Source: Streptomyces sp. NBC_00461
GTDB lineage: Bacteria > Actinomycetota > Actinomycetes > Streptomycetales > Streptomycetaceae
DNA length: 64,000 nt
Assembly (NCBI RefSeq): GCF_036013935.1
Contig: NZ_CP107902.1
Location: forward strand, 4,001,001 to 4,065,000
Reading direction: 5' to 3'
Shown: positions 43,137-50,658 of the stretch, piece by piece
Layout: every line of letters starts with the position of its first letter
How positions within the stretch are numbered: the first letter of the stretch is position 1
Notes under the pieces: model-generated
Databases searched by the model: none
What the model was told of the DNA's origin: nothing
The model's input: only the letters and a program-made list of their open reading frames with translations
Translations under genes and position numbers: made by a program

Positions 43137-43960
43137 GGTACTTCCTCCAACATCTGCCCGATGAACTTCCGCGACTCGGCGGGGGACAAAGCCAGGTCAC
43201 GCATCGAATCGTATGCGAGTTGCAGTCGCTCAACTGAGCTTGGTTCTTCGATCAGTTCACCCCGGTGAGCGTTCTCTGTGTAGGCCACGGTGCGCCCGCC
43301 CAGCAGTCCCAGGAACGTCACCTCAGTACTGTCCAGGCCGAACGGCCCAGCACTGAACGGCAGCACCTGAACCGTAACGTTCGGTTGGTCACCGACCGCG
43401 ATCAGGTCCTCCAACTGCTCTCGCCACGCCTGGCGGTCACGCAGTTCCATGCGAAGTACTGCCTCGTACAGGATGGTGCGGAAACGGGGCGGCCCATCTC
43501 CCATCAGCAACGCCGCGCGCCCGAGTCGGGCCTCGACTTGGCGGTCCAATTCCTCGCCTTGGTGGCCACCAGCCGCGATCAGCTCCCGCGCGTACCCCCT
43601 GGCCTGAAGCATGCCGTGCACACTGCTCACCCCGAAGTGCCACAAACTCACCGCCTCGGCCTCCAGCAGCATGTACCTCCGATACTGCTCCTTGAACTGC
43701 GTCGGATCCGCAACCGCCAGCTCCCACAACGCCAGCAACAGCCCCGGCGTCCCGTAGTGCTGGTCCAACGCCTGGGCAACCTCGGGGCTCCCCAGCGTCT
43801 GCCCCCGCTCCAGCTTCCCCAACGTCGACCAGTCCCAGCCCAGTTGATCCGCCAGCTGCCGCAGGCTCACCCCGCTCTTCTCCCGTAAGGACTTCACCTC
43901 CTCGGCGAACCGCTGGCGCGGCTCCTGGCTGCGGCTCGTGACCGTACGTCGCTGCGGCAC
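43118..43960 (-). CDS. XRE family regulator with DUF5753 (Scr1/WhiJ-like)
   Basis: A 280-residue regulator. Helix-turn-helix at about 20-75 (FAEEVKSLREKSGVSLRQLADQLG and WSTLGKLERGQT), then the DUF5753 ligand-like domain (about 100-275) with YARELIAAGG, FRTILYEAVLRMEL and VTVQVLPFSAG. GGGGAGGCGAG precedes the GTG at 43960, which supports this start over a longer frame. Forms an XRE/DUF397 pair with the next gene. Confidence 0.91.
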   Translation of the reverse strand: MPQRRTVTSRSQEPRQRFAEEVKSLREKSGVSLRQLADQLGWDWSTLGKLERGQTLGSPEVAQALDQHYGTPGLLLALWELAVADPTQFKEQYRRYMLLEAEAVSLWHFGVSSVHGMLQARGYARELIAAGGHQGEELDRQVEARLGRAALLMGDGPPRFRTILYEAVLRMELRDRQAWREQLEDLIAVGDQPNVTVQVLPFSAGPFGLDSTEVTFLGLLGGRTVAYTENAHRGELIEEPSSVERLQLAYDSMRDLALSPAESRKFIGQMLEEVPCDPST

Positions 43961-44148
43961 CTCGCCTCCCCCTTTCCCGGCTGTGGAATTTGTGGAATTT
44001 GGAACGCCCGGCGTGGAACTTGCCCACGTCAGCGGCGTTTTCGCGGTCCGGGCGCGGCATGCTCGTACCACCTGAACACGCACCGTAATCCCTCCGGTGC
44101 CCTCTGCACAGGCAAACCGGTCACGCTCAGCGAACAAGGAGTACGCCC

Positions 44149-44304
44149 ATGACGGCCACGGCCCTCACCACCCGACCCCGACTCCCCCGCCGCACCCGCC
44201 CGCACGGCACCCCCGCCAACTGGGCGCCGCCCGGCGGCTGGACGCGGCCGAGCACGGCGGTCCTGCGGGCGATGGAGACGGCGCTCGCGCGGTGGTCGGC
44301 GTGA
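44149..44304 (+). CDS. Small basic hypothetical protein (51 aa)
   Basis: An ATG at 44149 preceded by AAGGAG (about 8 bases) opens a 51-codon frame ending TGA at 44304, overlapping the next GTG start (GTGA). The product is rich in Arg/Pro/Thr (TTRPRLPRRTRPHGTPANWA) and ends in an amphipathic segment (TAVLRAMETALARW). Divergent from the XRE gene, so it may be a target of that regulator. Similar short proteins accompany XRE/DUF397 pairs in streptomycetes, by memory. Confidence 0.7.
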   Translation: MTATALTTRPRLPRRTRPHGTPANWAPPGGWTRPSTAVLRAMETALARWSA

Positions 44305-44633
44305 CGGCGCCCGCGCCCACGGACGTCTGTGACGTGTGCGGGGCGCTGCTGGCCCAGCGGGAGGCCGCGAAGGACGCGGGCCGCAGCGGCGAAGCCGGCG
44401 ACTGCGAACGGGAGTTGCGGGACGCGCTGGATGAACGGACCGGCGTGCACACCGCCTCCGTGCCCCCGCGCCCGTACGACGTGAGCCGTTCGCCCGTCCC
44501 CGTGCCCGGCTGCGAGCCCTGCGCGGAACTCGCCGCCCGTCGGGCCGCGGCGCGGTCGGCGTTCGACTACAGCGCGGTGGGCGACGCGAACGTACTGATG
44601 CGAACGCACCAGCGGCTGGAGCACGGCACGTGA
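44301..44633 (+). CDS. Hypothetical Cys-rich protein (110 aa)
   Basis: Starts at the GTG overlapping the previous stop. It has TDVCDVCGALL (CxxC), a further Cys in AGDCERELRDALDERTG and PGCEPCAELAARRAAAR (CxxC), suggesting a zinc ribbon or knuckle built from two CxxC pairs. No named family recognised. Translational coupling with the 51-residue protein suggests a shared function. Confidence 0.72.
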   Translation: MTAPAPTDVCDVCGALLAQREAAKDAGRSGEAGDCERELRDALDERTGVHTASVPPRPYDVSRSPVPVPGCEPCAELAARRAAARSAFDYSAVGDANVLMRTHQRLEHGT

Positions 44634-44640
44634 GGAGAAC

Positions 44641-44751
44641 GTGAGAAGAAGGCGACGGACCCCGCCCGACGAGGCGCTGTGGAGCGGGGTCCTCACCCTG
44701 TTCTGCGTGGCCGTACTGCTCGTCGTGGTCTTCGTCCGGACGACCGCCTGA
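44641..44751 (+). CDS. Very small membrane protein (36 aa)
   Basis: GTG at 44641 with GAGGAG 4 bases upstream. The product begins VRRRRRTPPDEALW and continues as one hydrophobic helix (SGVLTLFCVAVLLVVVFV) ending RTTA, a typical positive-inside single-pass mini-protein. It lies seven bases after the previous stop and so is probably third in that operon. Too short for routine gene callers. Confidence 0.65.
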   Translation: MRRRRRTPPDEALWSGVLTLFCVAVLLVVVFVRTTA

Positions 44752-44841
44752 CCGCGGGGACACCGCGCGTCGGGCGGTGGGTGGCGGATTCCGGGACGCC
44801 GGGTGGCCCGGAATCCGCCCCTCGCCTCCGCCGTGAACCTC

Positions 44842-46161
44842 CTACCGCAGCCGTCGGCGCCCCGGCAGGAACGTGAACACCGCCGCGCCAAGGAGCACCG
44901 CCGTGCCTGCCACCAGGCCCAGGGCCTTCAGCGCGCCGTGGTCACTCGCGCCCGTCTCCGCCAGGCCGCCGCCCGACGACGAGGACGAGGACGACGTACC
45001 GCCGGAGGTCGACGACGAGCCGCCCGACGCGCCGCTCGCCTGCTGCGTCGTGTCCAGGGTCAGGGAGACCTCGGACCTGTCGGGCTTGCAGGTGGTCGTC
45101 GTGCCGAGGGCGTTGATCGTGAGGACGCCCGGCGAGAGGGTCGACTTGCCGTCGGCGCCCGGTTTGTAGGTGCCGGTGAGGTCGGGGATCTCGATCGGGT
45201 CGCCGGACTTGATGGCCTCGGAGTTGGTCGGCCCCTCCACATGCACGGTGCCCTTGTCGGCGCCGCCCAGGGCCACCTCCATCGACGGTTTGACCGAACC
45301 CTTCGGGATGTCGGCCGGACTGTCCATCACCGACTTCTTGAACTGCACGGTGAGGGCGAAACTCCCGCCGTCCTTCTTGGCGTTGATCTGGATGGGCGAG
45401 GTCGCCTTCTTCTCTCCGATGGGCGACTGGCAGGTGTAGGGAGTGTCGACTTCCTTGCCGGTGAAGTCCGACTGGTCGCTGCCCGTGCCGTCACTGGCGG
45501 AAGCCGACGCGCTCGCCGTGTCGGAGGCCGACGCGGACGGCGATGCCGACTGCGAGGCCGAGCCCGTCGGGTCCGGCGTCGTGCTCGGCGAGCTTGTGCC
45601 CCCGGCGGCCACCTCGATGGTCGCCGCCTTCTGCACCGTCTGCGTGGGCGTGCACTTGGTGTCCGTCGACATGGCGTTGACGGTGTAGGCGTCCGGTGTC
45701 AGCGTCACCTCGCCCGGCGCCGTCAGTTTCAGGGTGCCCTTCATGTCGGACAGCACCATGGCGCCGCCCTTGGGGATGGCCGGGTTCTCCCGCGTCCCCT
45801 GCATCGCGACGGCGGCGGTCTGGGCGCCGGCCGCCTTGAGGGTGCCGGAGGGCTGGACCGAGTTCGCGGGCAGGTCGATGATGTCCGGGTTCTTGGAGGC
45901 GGCCTGGACGAACTTCCATACGACGTTCACCGTGTCGCCCACCTTCGCCGTGGCGGGCGCGGTGACCTCGACCTTCGTGGTGCCGTCGACGGGAGGGATG
46001 CCCGCGGGCGGCACGCAGTGCGTCGCGAACGACACCTCCGCGGCCTGCGCGGGCCCGGCGGCCAGCCCCAGCATGGCTCCCGCGCCGCCGAGCACCAGCG
46101 CGGCGGCCGCCGCGACCGGCCTCCCCGTGCCGGCCGGTGTGACTCTCCTTCGCTTTCTCAC
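44842..46161 (-). CDS. Sortase-anchored surface protein with LAETG signal
   Basis: A 439-residue secreted protein. Signal peptide RKRRRVTPAGTGRPVAAAAA cut after PAQA; two homologous beta domains (about 40-200 and 245-370), each holding a pair of Cys (one near each end, e.g. YTCQSP and TTCKPD) and ending in a GTYKPGADGKSTLSPGVLTI-type strand; a Ser/Ala linker (SASQSASPSASASD) between; then a Ser/Gly spacer, LAETG at about 401-405, a hydrophobic helix and RRRLR. LAxTG is the class E sortase motif of Streptomyces, as on chaplins. GTG start overlaps the previous stop (GTGA). The second domain is homologous to the LPQTG protein at 48088-48798. Confidence 0.85.
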   Translation of the reverse strand: MRKRRRVTPAGTGRPVAAAAALVLGGAGAMLGLAAGPAQAAEVSFATHCVPPAGIPPVDGTTKVEVTAPATAKVGDTVNVVWKFVQAASKNPDIIDLPANSVQPSGTLKAAGAQTAAVAMQGTRENPAIPKGGAMVLSDMKGTLKLTAPGEVTLTPDAYTVNAMSTDTKCTPTQTVQKAATIEVAAGGTSSPSTTPDPTGSASQSASPSASASDTASASASASDGTGSDQSDFTGKEVDTPYTCQSPIGEKKATSPIQINAKKDGGSFALTVQFKKSVMDSPADIPKGSVKPSMEVALGGADKGTVHVEGPTNSEAIKSGDPIEIPDLTGTYKPGADGKSTLSPGVLTINALGTTTTCKPDRSEVSLTLDTTQQASGASGGSSSTSGGTSSSSSSSGGGLAETGASDHGALKALGLVAGTAVLLGAAVFTFLPGRRRLR

Positions 46162-47234
46162 GTGGGTCCCTTCCTGGTGGGAGTCGTTGGACTCGTCGGG
46201 CTGTCGTCGTGCGGTGCGGAGAGCCGGCCGGCCGTCCCCGGATCGGAGTCCGGGGTGAACCACGGCAGGGTCGTAGGGGAGGCGGGCGCCTGTTCCGCCC
46301 GCGTGGTGAACTTCGGCAGGTGCAGGGCGAGTTCGGGCAGGCGCAGCCCCCGGTGCCGGATCCCGCCGGCGCGCCGTGGCCGTACCCGGTCCACGACGGC
46401 CATCCCGGTGCGGAACACCGCGGCGGGCACGACCAGGCAGACCAGGATCCAGAACAGGGTCACGCCCCAGGGCCGGCCCACGCCCCAGGGCTGTTCGGCG
46501 AGGACCTTGCCGCCGTACTTGAGCGAGACGGTGTAGTCGCCGTGCGCGCCCGCCGTGAGTTCGACGGGGAGCTTCATCTGTGCCTTGCGGCCGGGCTCGA
46601 TGGTGCCGCGCCACTGCTGGTCGTCCCACTGCGGGGCGAACACGCCGTGGGACGTGCCGACCTGGAAGACGGGGTTCTTGACCGGGGTCGTGCCGGCGTT
46701 GCCGACGGTGAAGACGAGGGTGCGCGAGGCCGGAGCGCCGAACCAGGTGAGCAGTCCGCCGGCGCCGTCGAGCCGGGTGTCCGTGAGGACCGACAGCCGA
46801 CCTCCGGACGCCACGGCGGGCAGCGGTTCGACCGCGTGCCCGGCCACCTGGAGGACCGCGTCGGCCTGCGCCTTCGCGCCCTCGACGGTCGCCACGTGCA
46901 CCACGCACGGGCAGGGCACGGGCGGTTCGGTGACGGGCAGCTTCTTGCTGAAGGCTCCCCTGGCATCGGTGGTGACGGCTCTTCCGTCCGCGTTGGCACA
47001 GGAGTTGGTGCCGCCGATCACGCCCCGGGACGGCACGGACCGTCCGCAGACCAGCATCATCAGCAGGGCCTGCGACCGCCAGCCGCTGCCGCTGACGGTG
47101 ACCGAACCACCGGTCCCGGCCTGGGACTTGGAGAGCCTCACGCTCGGCCCGTCCGCCGCGGCCGTGCCCGCCAGGGGCAGCAGGAGCAGCGCGAGCACCG
47201 CCAGCAGCGCCGGTATCCGCAGCTTGCCGTTCAC
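46158..47234 (-). CDS. Secreted/membrane Ig-like protein (neocarzinostatin-like N-domain)
   Basis: A 358-residue protein with signal peptide (LRIPALLAVLALLLLPLAG, cut after AAADG region), a domain starting PSVRLSKSQAGTGGSVTVSGSGW that resembles neocarzinostatin/IPT-like Ig folds and includes Cys pairs (MLVCGRS, TNSCANAD, VPCPCVVHV), a second Ig-like domain (FTVGNAGTTPVKNPVFQVG), one membrane helix (VTLFWILVCLVVPAAVF, about 275-291) and a 60-residue Pro/Arg-rich cytoplasmic tail. Both ends overlap neighbours by four bases. No function known. Confidence 0.7.
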   Translation of the reverse strand: MNGKLRIPALLAVLALLLLPLAGTAAADGPSVRLSKSQAGTGGSVTVSGSGWRSQALLMMLVCGRSVPSRGVIGGTNSCANADGRAVTTDARGAFSKKLPVTEPPVPCPCVVHVATVEGAKAQADAVLQVAGHAVEPLPAVASGGRLSVLTDTRLDGAGGLLTWFGAPASRTLVFTVGNAGTTPVKNPVFQVGTSHGVFAPQWDDQQWRGTIEPGRKAQMKLPVELTAGAHGDYTVSLKYGGKVLAEQPWGVGRPWGVTLFWILVCLVVPAAVFRTGMAVVDRVRPRRAGGIRHRGLRLPELALHLPKFTTRAEQAPASPTTLPWFTPDSDPGTAGRLSAPHDDSPTSPTTPTRKGPT

Positions 47235-48058
47235 ATCACCGCTCCCGTCAACTCGACTTCCGTACGCGGGGATTCGAGGGCCTCGCCGTCGGCCTTGCGG
47301 CGCCTGCGACGTCGTACGAGAAGCAGCGCGGCGCCCGCCGTCACCGTCCCGGCGGCCCCCGCCACCGCGCCCCACGGCACGAAGCCTGCCGACGCTCCGG
47401 CCGAGTCGTGTGCGCCGCCCGCCGCGGTCACGGTCAGCCGGACGTCGACCGAGTCCAGGGCGGGGCGGTCGGGCCAGGGCTCGGTGAGCCGCAGCCGCCG
47501 GCCGGGCGGGAGGCGGACGGGCAGGGTGCGCGGGGCGCGGTCGAGGACCTGGCCGAAGAACCCGTCGGCGTGCACGGCGATCCTCGGCACGAGGGCCGTG
47601 GTGCCACGGTTGACCAGGTCGTAGGTGATGCGGTCGCCGCGCACGGCCACGTGCTCGACGGTGAGCGCGGACAGCGCCGGTCCGCCCACCCTCAGACGGA
47701 CCGGGACCGTGGCCGTGCGGCCGTCCCGGTCACGGGCGACGATCGTGCCCGTGCGGTCGTCGCGCCCGCTCACCGTGAAGGGGACGTCCGCCCGGGTGCG
47801 GGCGGGCACCCGTACCCGTCCGTCGGCGAAGACGACCGGGACGCCGGTGCCGCTCAGCCGTACCGTGACCGCCCGCCCGCTCCGGTTGATCACCGACACC
47901 GTGTCCTGCAGGACCGCCCCGGGGGCGCCCTCGGCGTAGAAGGACGGGCGGGAGCCGCCGGAGGGCGACAGCGACCAGCCGTCGGCGGCCGAGGCCGACG
48001 GGGCGACGGTCAGCACCAGCAGCAGGGACACGAGCAGAACACGGGCGGCGGACGACAT
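47231..48058 (-). CDS. DUF916/WxLIP-like membrane-anchored protein
   Basis: A 275-residue protein: signal peptide ending APSASA, then WSLSPSGGSRPSFYAEGAPG and VLQDTVSVINRSGRAVTVRL, the opening of the DUF916 domain of WxL-interacting proteins as I recall it; a second Ig-like domain (ITYDLVNRGTTALVPRIAVH...LPPGRRLRLTEPWP); a membrane helix (WGAVAGAAGTVTAGAALLLV) and a basic cytoplasmic tail. In Firmicutes such proteins bind peptidoglycan and WxL proteins. The ATG at 48058 follows GGAG nine bases upstream. Similarity should be confirmed by profile search. Confidence 0.65.
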   Translation of the reverse strand: MSSAARVLLVSLLLVLTVAPSASAADGWSLSPSGGSRPSFYAEGAPGAVLQDTVSVINRSGRAVTVRLSGTGVPVVFADGRVRVPARTRADVPFTVSGRDDRTGTIVARDRDGRTATVPVRLRVGGPALSALTVEHVAVRGDRITYDLVNRGTTALVPRIAVHADGFFGQVLDRAPRTLPVRLPPGRRLRLTEPWPDRPALDSVDVRLTVTAAGGAHDSAGASAGFVPWGAVAGAAGTVTAGAALLLVRRRRRRKADGEALESPRTEVELTGAVM

Positions 48059-48087
48059 CCGGCGGCTCCAGCGGTGGTGGCAGCGGT

Positions 48088-48798
48088 TCAGCGGCGGGCC
48101 GGCTGGTTCCTCCGCGTGATCCACAGCGCCCCCGCCGCTCCGGCGAGGAGCACCGTGCCGCCGAGCGTGCCGAGGGCGATGGCGGAGTCGTCGGGGCCGG
48201 TCTGCGGGAGGGAGGAGCCTCCCGAGGACGAGCCGCTGTCAGCCGCCGCGCCGCCGCTCTGTCCCGTCCCGCCGGAGGAGCCGCCGCCCGCCGCCGTCAC
48301 GTCCAGCGTGAGGGCCGGGCCGGGGTTGTTGGACGGCGTGCAGGTGGTCGTGGTGCCGAGCGCCTTGATGGTGAGGATGCCCGGGGTGAAGGTGACCTTG
48401 CCGGTCTTCTTCGGCGTGTACGTGCCCGTCAAGTCGTTGATCTTTATGGGGGTGTTGGCCGGGATGGCGGCCTGGTTGGCGGGCCCGGACACGGACACGG
48501 TGCCGCTGTCGGCGCCGCCCAGCCTGATGGTGGCGCTCGGGCTCATCGCACCCTTGCCCAGCTCGACCGGGCTGGAGGAGACGCCCTTCTGCCACGACAT
48601 GGTGAGCTTGTAGCCGCTGCCGCTCCTGACGCCCTTGATGTCGATGGGCGAGACGGCGCTCTTGTTCCCGATCGGCGTCTTGCACTGGTAGTTGACGTCG
48701 ACGACCGAGGCCTCGGCTGCGGGGGCGGCGAGCAGCACCGCCGAGCCGGCCAGGGCCGCGGCGGACGCGAGCGCGGCGGTTCGTTTCCGGTACGACAC
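48088..48798 (-). CDS. Sortase-anchored surface protein with LPQTG signal
   Basis: A 236-residue secreted protein, first in its operon. Signal peptide cut after AAEAS region; one beta domain of about 130 residues bounded by Cys (YQCKTPIGNKSAVSPIDIKG ... LGTTTTCTPSN); Gly/Ser linker; LPQTG at about 198-202, hydrophobic helix and RRNQPARR tail. The domain is homologous to the second domain of the LAETG protein. GTG at 48798 has GGGAG nine bases upstream; an ATG at 48834 is possible. Confidence 0.84.
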   Translation of the reverse strand: MSYRKRTAALASAAALAGSAVLLAAPAAEASVVDVNYQCKTPIGNKSAVSPIDIKGVRSGSGYKLTMSWQKGVSSSPVELGKGAMSPSATIRLGGADSGTVSVSGPANQAAIPANTPIKINDLTGTYTPKKTGKVTFTPGILTIKALGTTTTCTPSNNPGPALTLDVTAAGGGSSGGTGQSGGAAADSGSSSGGSSLPQTGPDDSAIALGTLGGTVLLAGAAGALWITRRNQPARR

Positions 48799-49275
48799 GG
48801 TTTCCGCTCCCTCTTCGAGTTCCTGACGGGACATCAGATTGGGCCGTCAAGGTACGCCCGGGGTCTTGAGGAAGGAAGAGACGGTGCGGGCCGGAGTTGT
48901 GGGGATCCGGCGCGCACGAAAGGGGGTTCGGGTGGAGGAGGCGGCCCGCGGGTGACCCTCGGTAACACCAGCCGGCCCGGTCCGAGCCGGCTCGACCGGA
49001 AGATGCCGGCCACGCCCCGGCGGCCGGCCGACGGCGCATGTCCTTCCCCGCGCCCGGGAGGGGACTCGCTCCGGAGCGCGAGGCGGCGTTCACAGCGGGT
49101 GGCGGCTCGCCGGGCTCGCGTGGGTCTGGGCTACGTGTCTCGTCGGGGCGAGGGCTGCTCCTTGTCCCCATCGGCGCAAGGACTCCTCGCCCGCGTCGGC
49201 GCGCGCAGACGAAGGCGGGCAGCCGCCGAGCGCCCGGCAGAGCGGATCACGCGGGTGCACCCGGCACACAGCGGA
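48799..49275. other. 477-bp gap upstream of the LPQTG operon
   Basis: Between the minus-strand anti-sigma gene (stop 49276) and the LPQTG gene. Long open frames exist in both strands but have Arg/Pro-rich, non-conserved composition and no ribosome site. The LPQTG operon promoter must lie here. At 49239-49285 a GCGGA.(C/T)ACGCGGGTGC sequence is directly repeated, the second copy covering the anti-sigma stop codon. Confidence 0.45.
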
Positions 49276-49800
49276 CTACGCGGGTGCGCCCAGCTCCGCC
49301 CACACGCTCTTGCCCGTTGCCCCGGGCGTCCGTACGACGCCCCAGTCCAGGCACAGGCGCTGCACGATGAACATGCCGTGCCCGCCGGGGCGGCCCGCGC
49401 GGTGCGGGGTGCGGGGTGCGGGCTGGCCCGAGCCCTTGTCCGAGACCTCGATGCGGATCACCTTCTTGTCGCAGGAGATCCACAGCTCGTCCGGGCCGTC
49501 GGCATGGAGACAGGCGTTGGTGACCAGCTCGGAGACGACCAGCAGGACATCCTCCGCGGCGGCCCGCTGGTCGGCGGTGGCGGCGGGCAGCCACCCCCAC
49601 GCGTACAACGCCTGGCGGGTGAAATCGCGGGCGAGCGGCACGACGCCGCTCTCTCCGTCGAAGTTCAGCCTGCGGACCTGGCCGCTCCCGGACGACACGG
49701 GTGCAGCCGACGATTCGGCCGCATCACCCTCGGACCCCCCGGAAGCGCCGCTGGGCTCCGGGCCGCGGTCGCCCGGCGAGTATGGCCGGGTGGTGCTCAT
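49276..49800 (-). CDS. Anti-sigma factor kinase (HATPase_c, RsbW-like)
   Basis: A 174-residue GHKL ATPase/serine kinase of the partner-switch type: N-box SELVTNACLHADG, G1 VSDKGSGQP and G2 GGHGMFIVQRLCLDWG. The N-terminal about 45 residues are Ser/Gly/Pro-rich and probably disordered. Expected to bind the nearby sigma factor and phosphorylate the STAS antagonist. With sigma and STAS genes adjacent this resembles the arsI-prsI-sigI locus of S. coelicolor (from memory). Confidence 0.87.
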   Translation of the reverse strand: MSTTRPYSPGDRGPEPSGASGGSEGDAAESSAAPVSSGSGQVRRLNFDGESGVVPLARDFTRQALYAWGWLPAATADQRAAAEDVLLVVSELVTNACLHADGPDELWISCDKKVIRIEVSDKGSGQPAPRTPHRAGRPGGHGMFIVQRLCLDWGVVRTPGATGKSVWAELGAPA

Positions 49801-50031
49801 CAGCGCTTCACCTCACCGATTCACCAGTTCACGATTCAAGAGTCAGTACGTAGATCGACGGTGGATCCGTCGCCGTGCTGCCGACATGTTCAGGATGTCT
49901 CCTGCCCGACCGAACCGGCAGAACACCCCCTTATTCGGCGCGGAGGGCCGGACGCCCGGAAATTGCGGTCCCGCAGGGGGACCGCGCAGGGGGTCTGGGG
50001 GCATGACACGGCCTCGGGCCCGCCGCCGCAC

Positions 50032-50409
50032 TCAGCCGGCTTCGTCGGCCAGGGCCGCTTCGAGGGTGTCGTGGACGGTGAAGACCGCTTCCGCCCCGGT
50101 GATCTCGAAAACGCGCGCCACCACGGGCTGCATCCCCGCGAGGTGCACCCCGCCTCCGGCGGCCTCCGCCTTGAGGCGGGCGCCGAGCAGCACATTGAGT
50201 CCGGTGGAGTCACAGAACTCGAGCCGTGAGCAGTCCACGACCAGCCGGCTGAAGCCCTTGGCAAGACATGCCTCGAGTGGCTCACGCAACAGATCGGCGG
50301 TGTGGTGGTCCAACTCACCCGCCGGTGTCACGACGGCACTGAGGCCTTCTTCCCTGACCTCCACCAGTAGCCGGCCAGACTGTGCGCTGCCGACCGTCCC
50401 ACGGTCCAT
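50032..50409 (-). CDS. STAS-domain anti-sigma factor antagonist
   Basis: A 125-residue SpoIIAA/RsbV-like protein. STAS elements: VVTPAGELDHHTADLLREPL, RLVVDCSRLEFCDSTGLNVLL with the conserved phosphorylatable Ser, and VFEITGAEAVFTVHD. GGGAG lies nine bases before the ATG at 50409; a GTG at 50445 is possible. Unphosphorylated protein should sequester the anti-sigma kinase. A SigB-class promoter lies about 70 bases upstream. Confidence 0.88.
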   Translation of the reverse strand: MDRGTVGSAQSGRLLVEVREEGLSAVVTPAGELDHHTADLLREPLEACLAKGFSRLVVDCSRLEFCDSTGLNVLLGARLKAEAAGGGVHLAGMQPVVARVFEITGAEAVFTVHDTLEAALADEAG

Positions 50410-50479
50410 GCCGTCTATCTCCCGACGTCGGGGCTGCTGACTCACGCCCTCGAACACTACGCCTTCCTCACACTCTCCG

Positions 50480-50503
50480 ACACCCGAACAATCGCCCACA
50501 AAC
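50480..50503 (-). promoter_or_regulatory. SigB-class promoter upstream of the STAS gene
   Basis: On the minus strand GTTT (50503-50500), 14 bases, GGGTGT (50485-50480). This fits the Streptomyces SigB-type consensus GNNT-N14-16-GGGTAC/T with one mismatch. Its place before the antagonist/anti-sigma pair suggests autoregulation by the adjacent sigma factor. Confidence 0.65.
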
Positions 50504-50658
50504 GGACATATCCCCAGGTAACGCACTTGCGGTGGGTGTGGGAAAACGGGTAGGGCTAGTAGAGATACGTAACCGACACGGCCGGCTTTGGAGGCGCCGC
50601 ACACCGCAGTGCACAAACTGGCTTCGGCAGCCATATGCCGAGAACGATGGAGGACATC

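Noticed and set aside
46162..46908. Upstream extension of the LAETG protein frame
   Set aside because: It is antisense-frame overlap with the Ig-like gene; the GTG at 46161 has a ribosome site, a signal peptide and a GTGA coupling.
48952..50229. Long plus-strand open frame across the anti-sigma gene and its flanks
   Set aside because: Arg/Pro-rich composition, no ribosome site, and it runs antisense to two clearly conserved genes.
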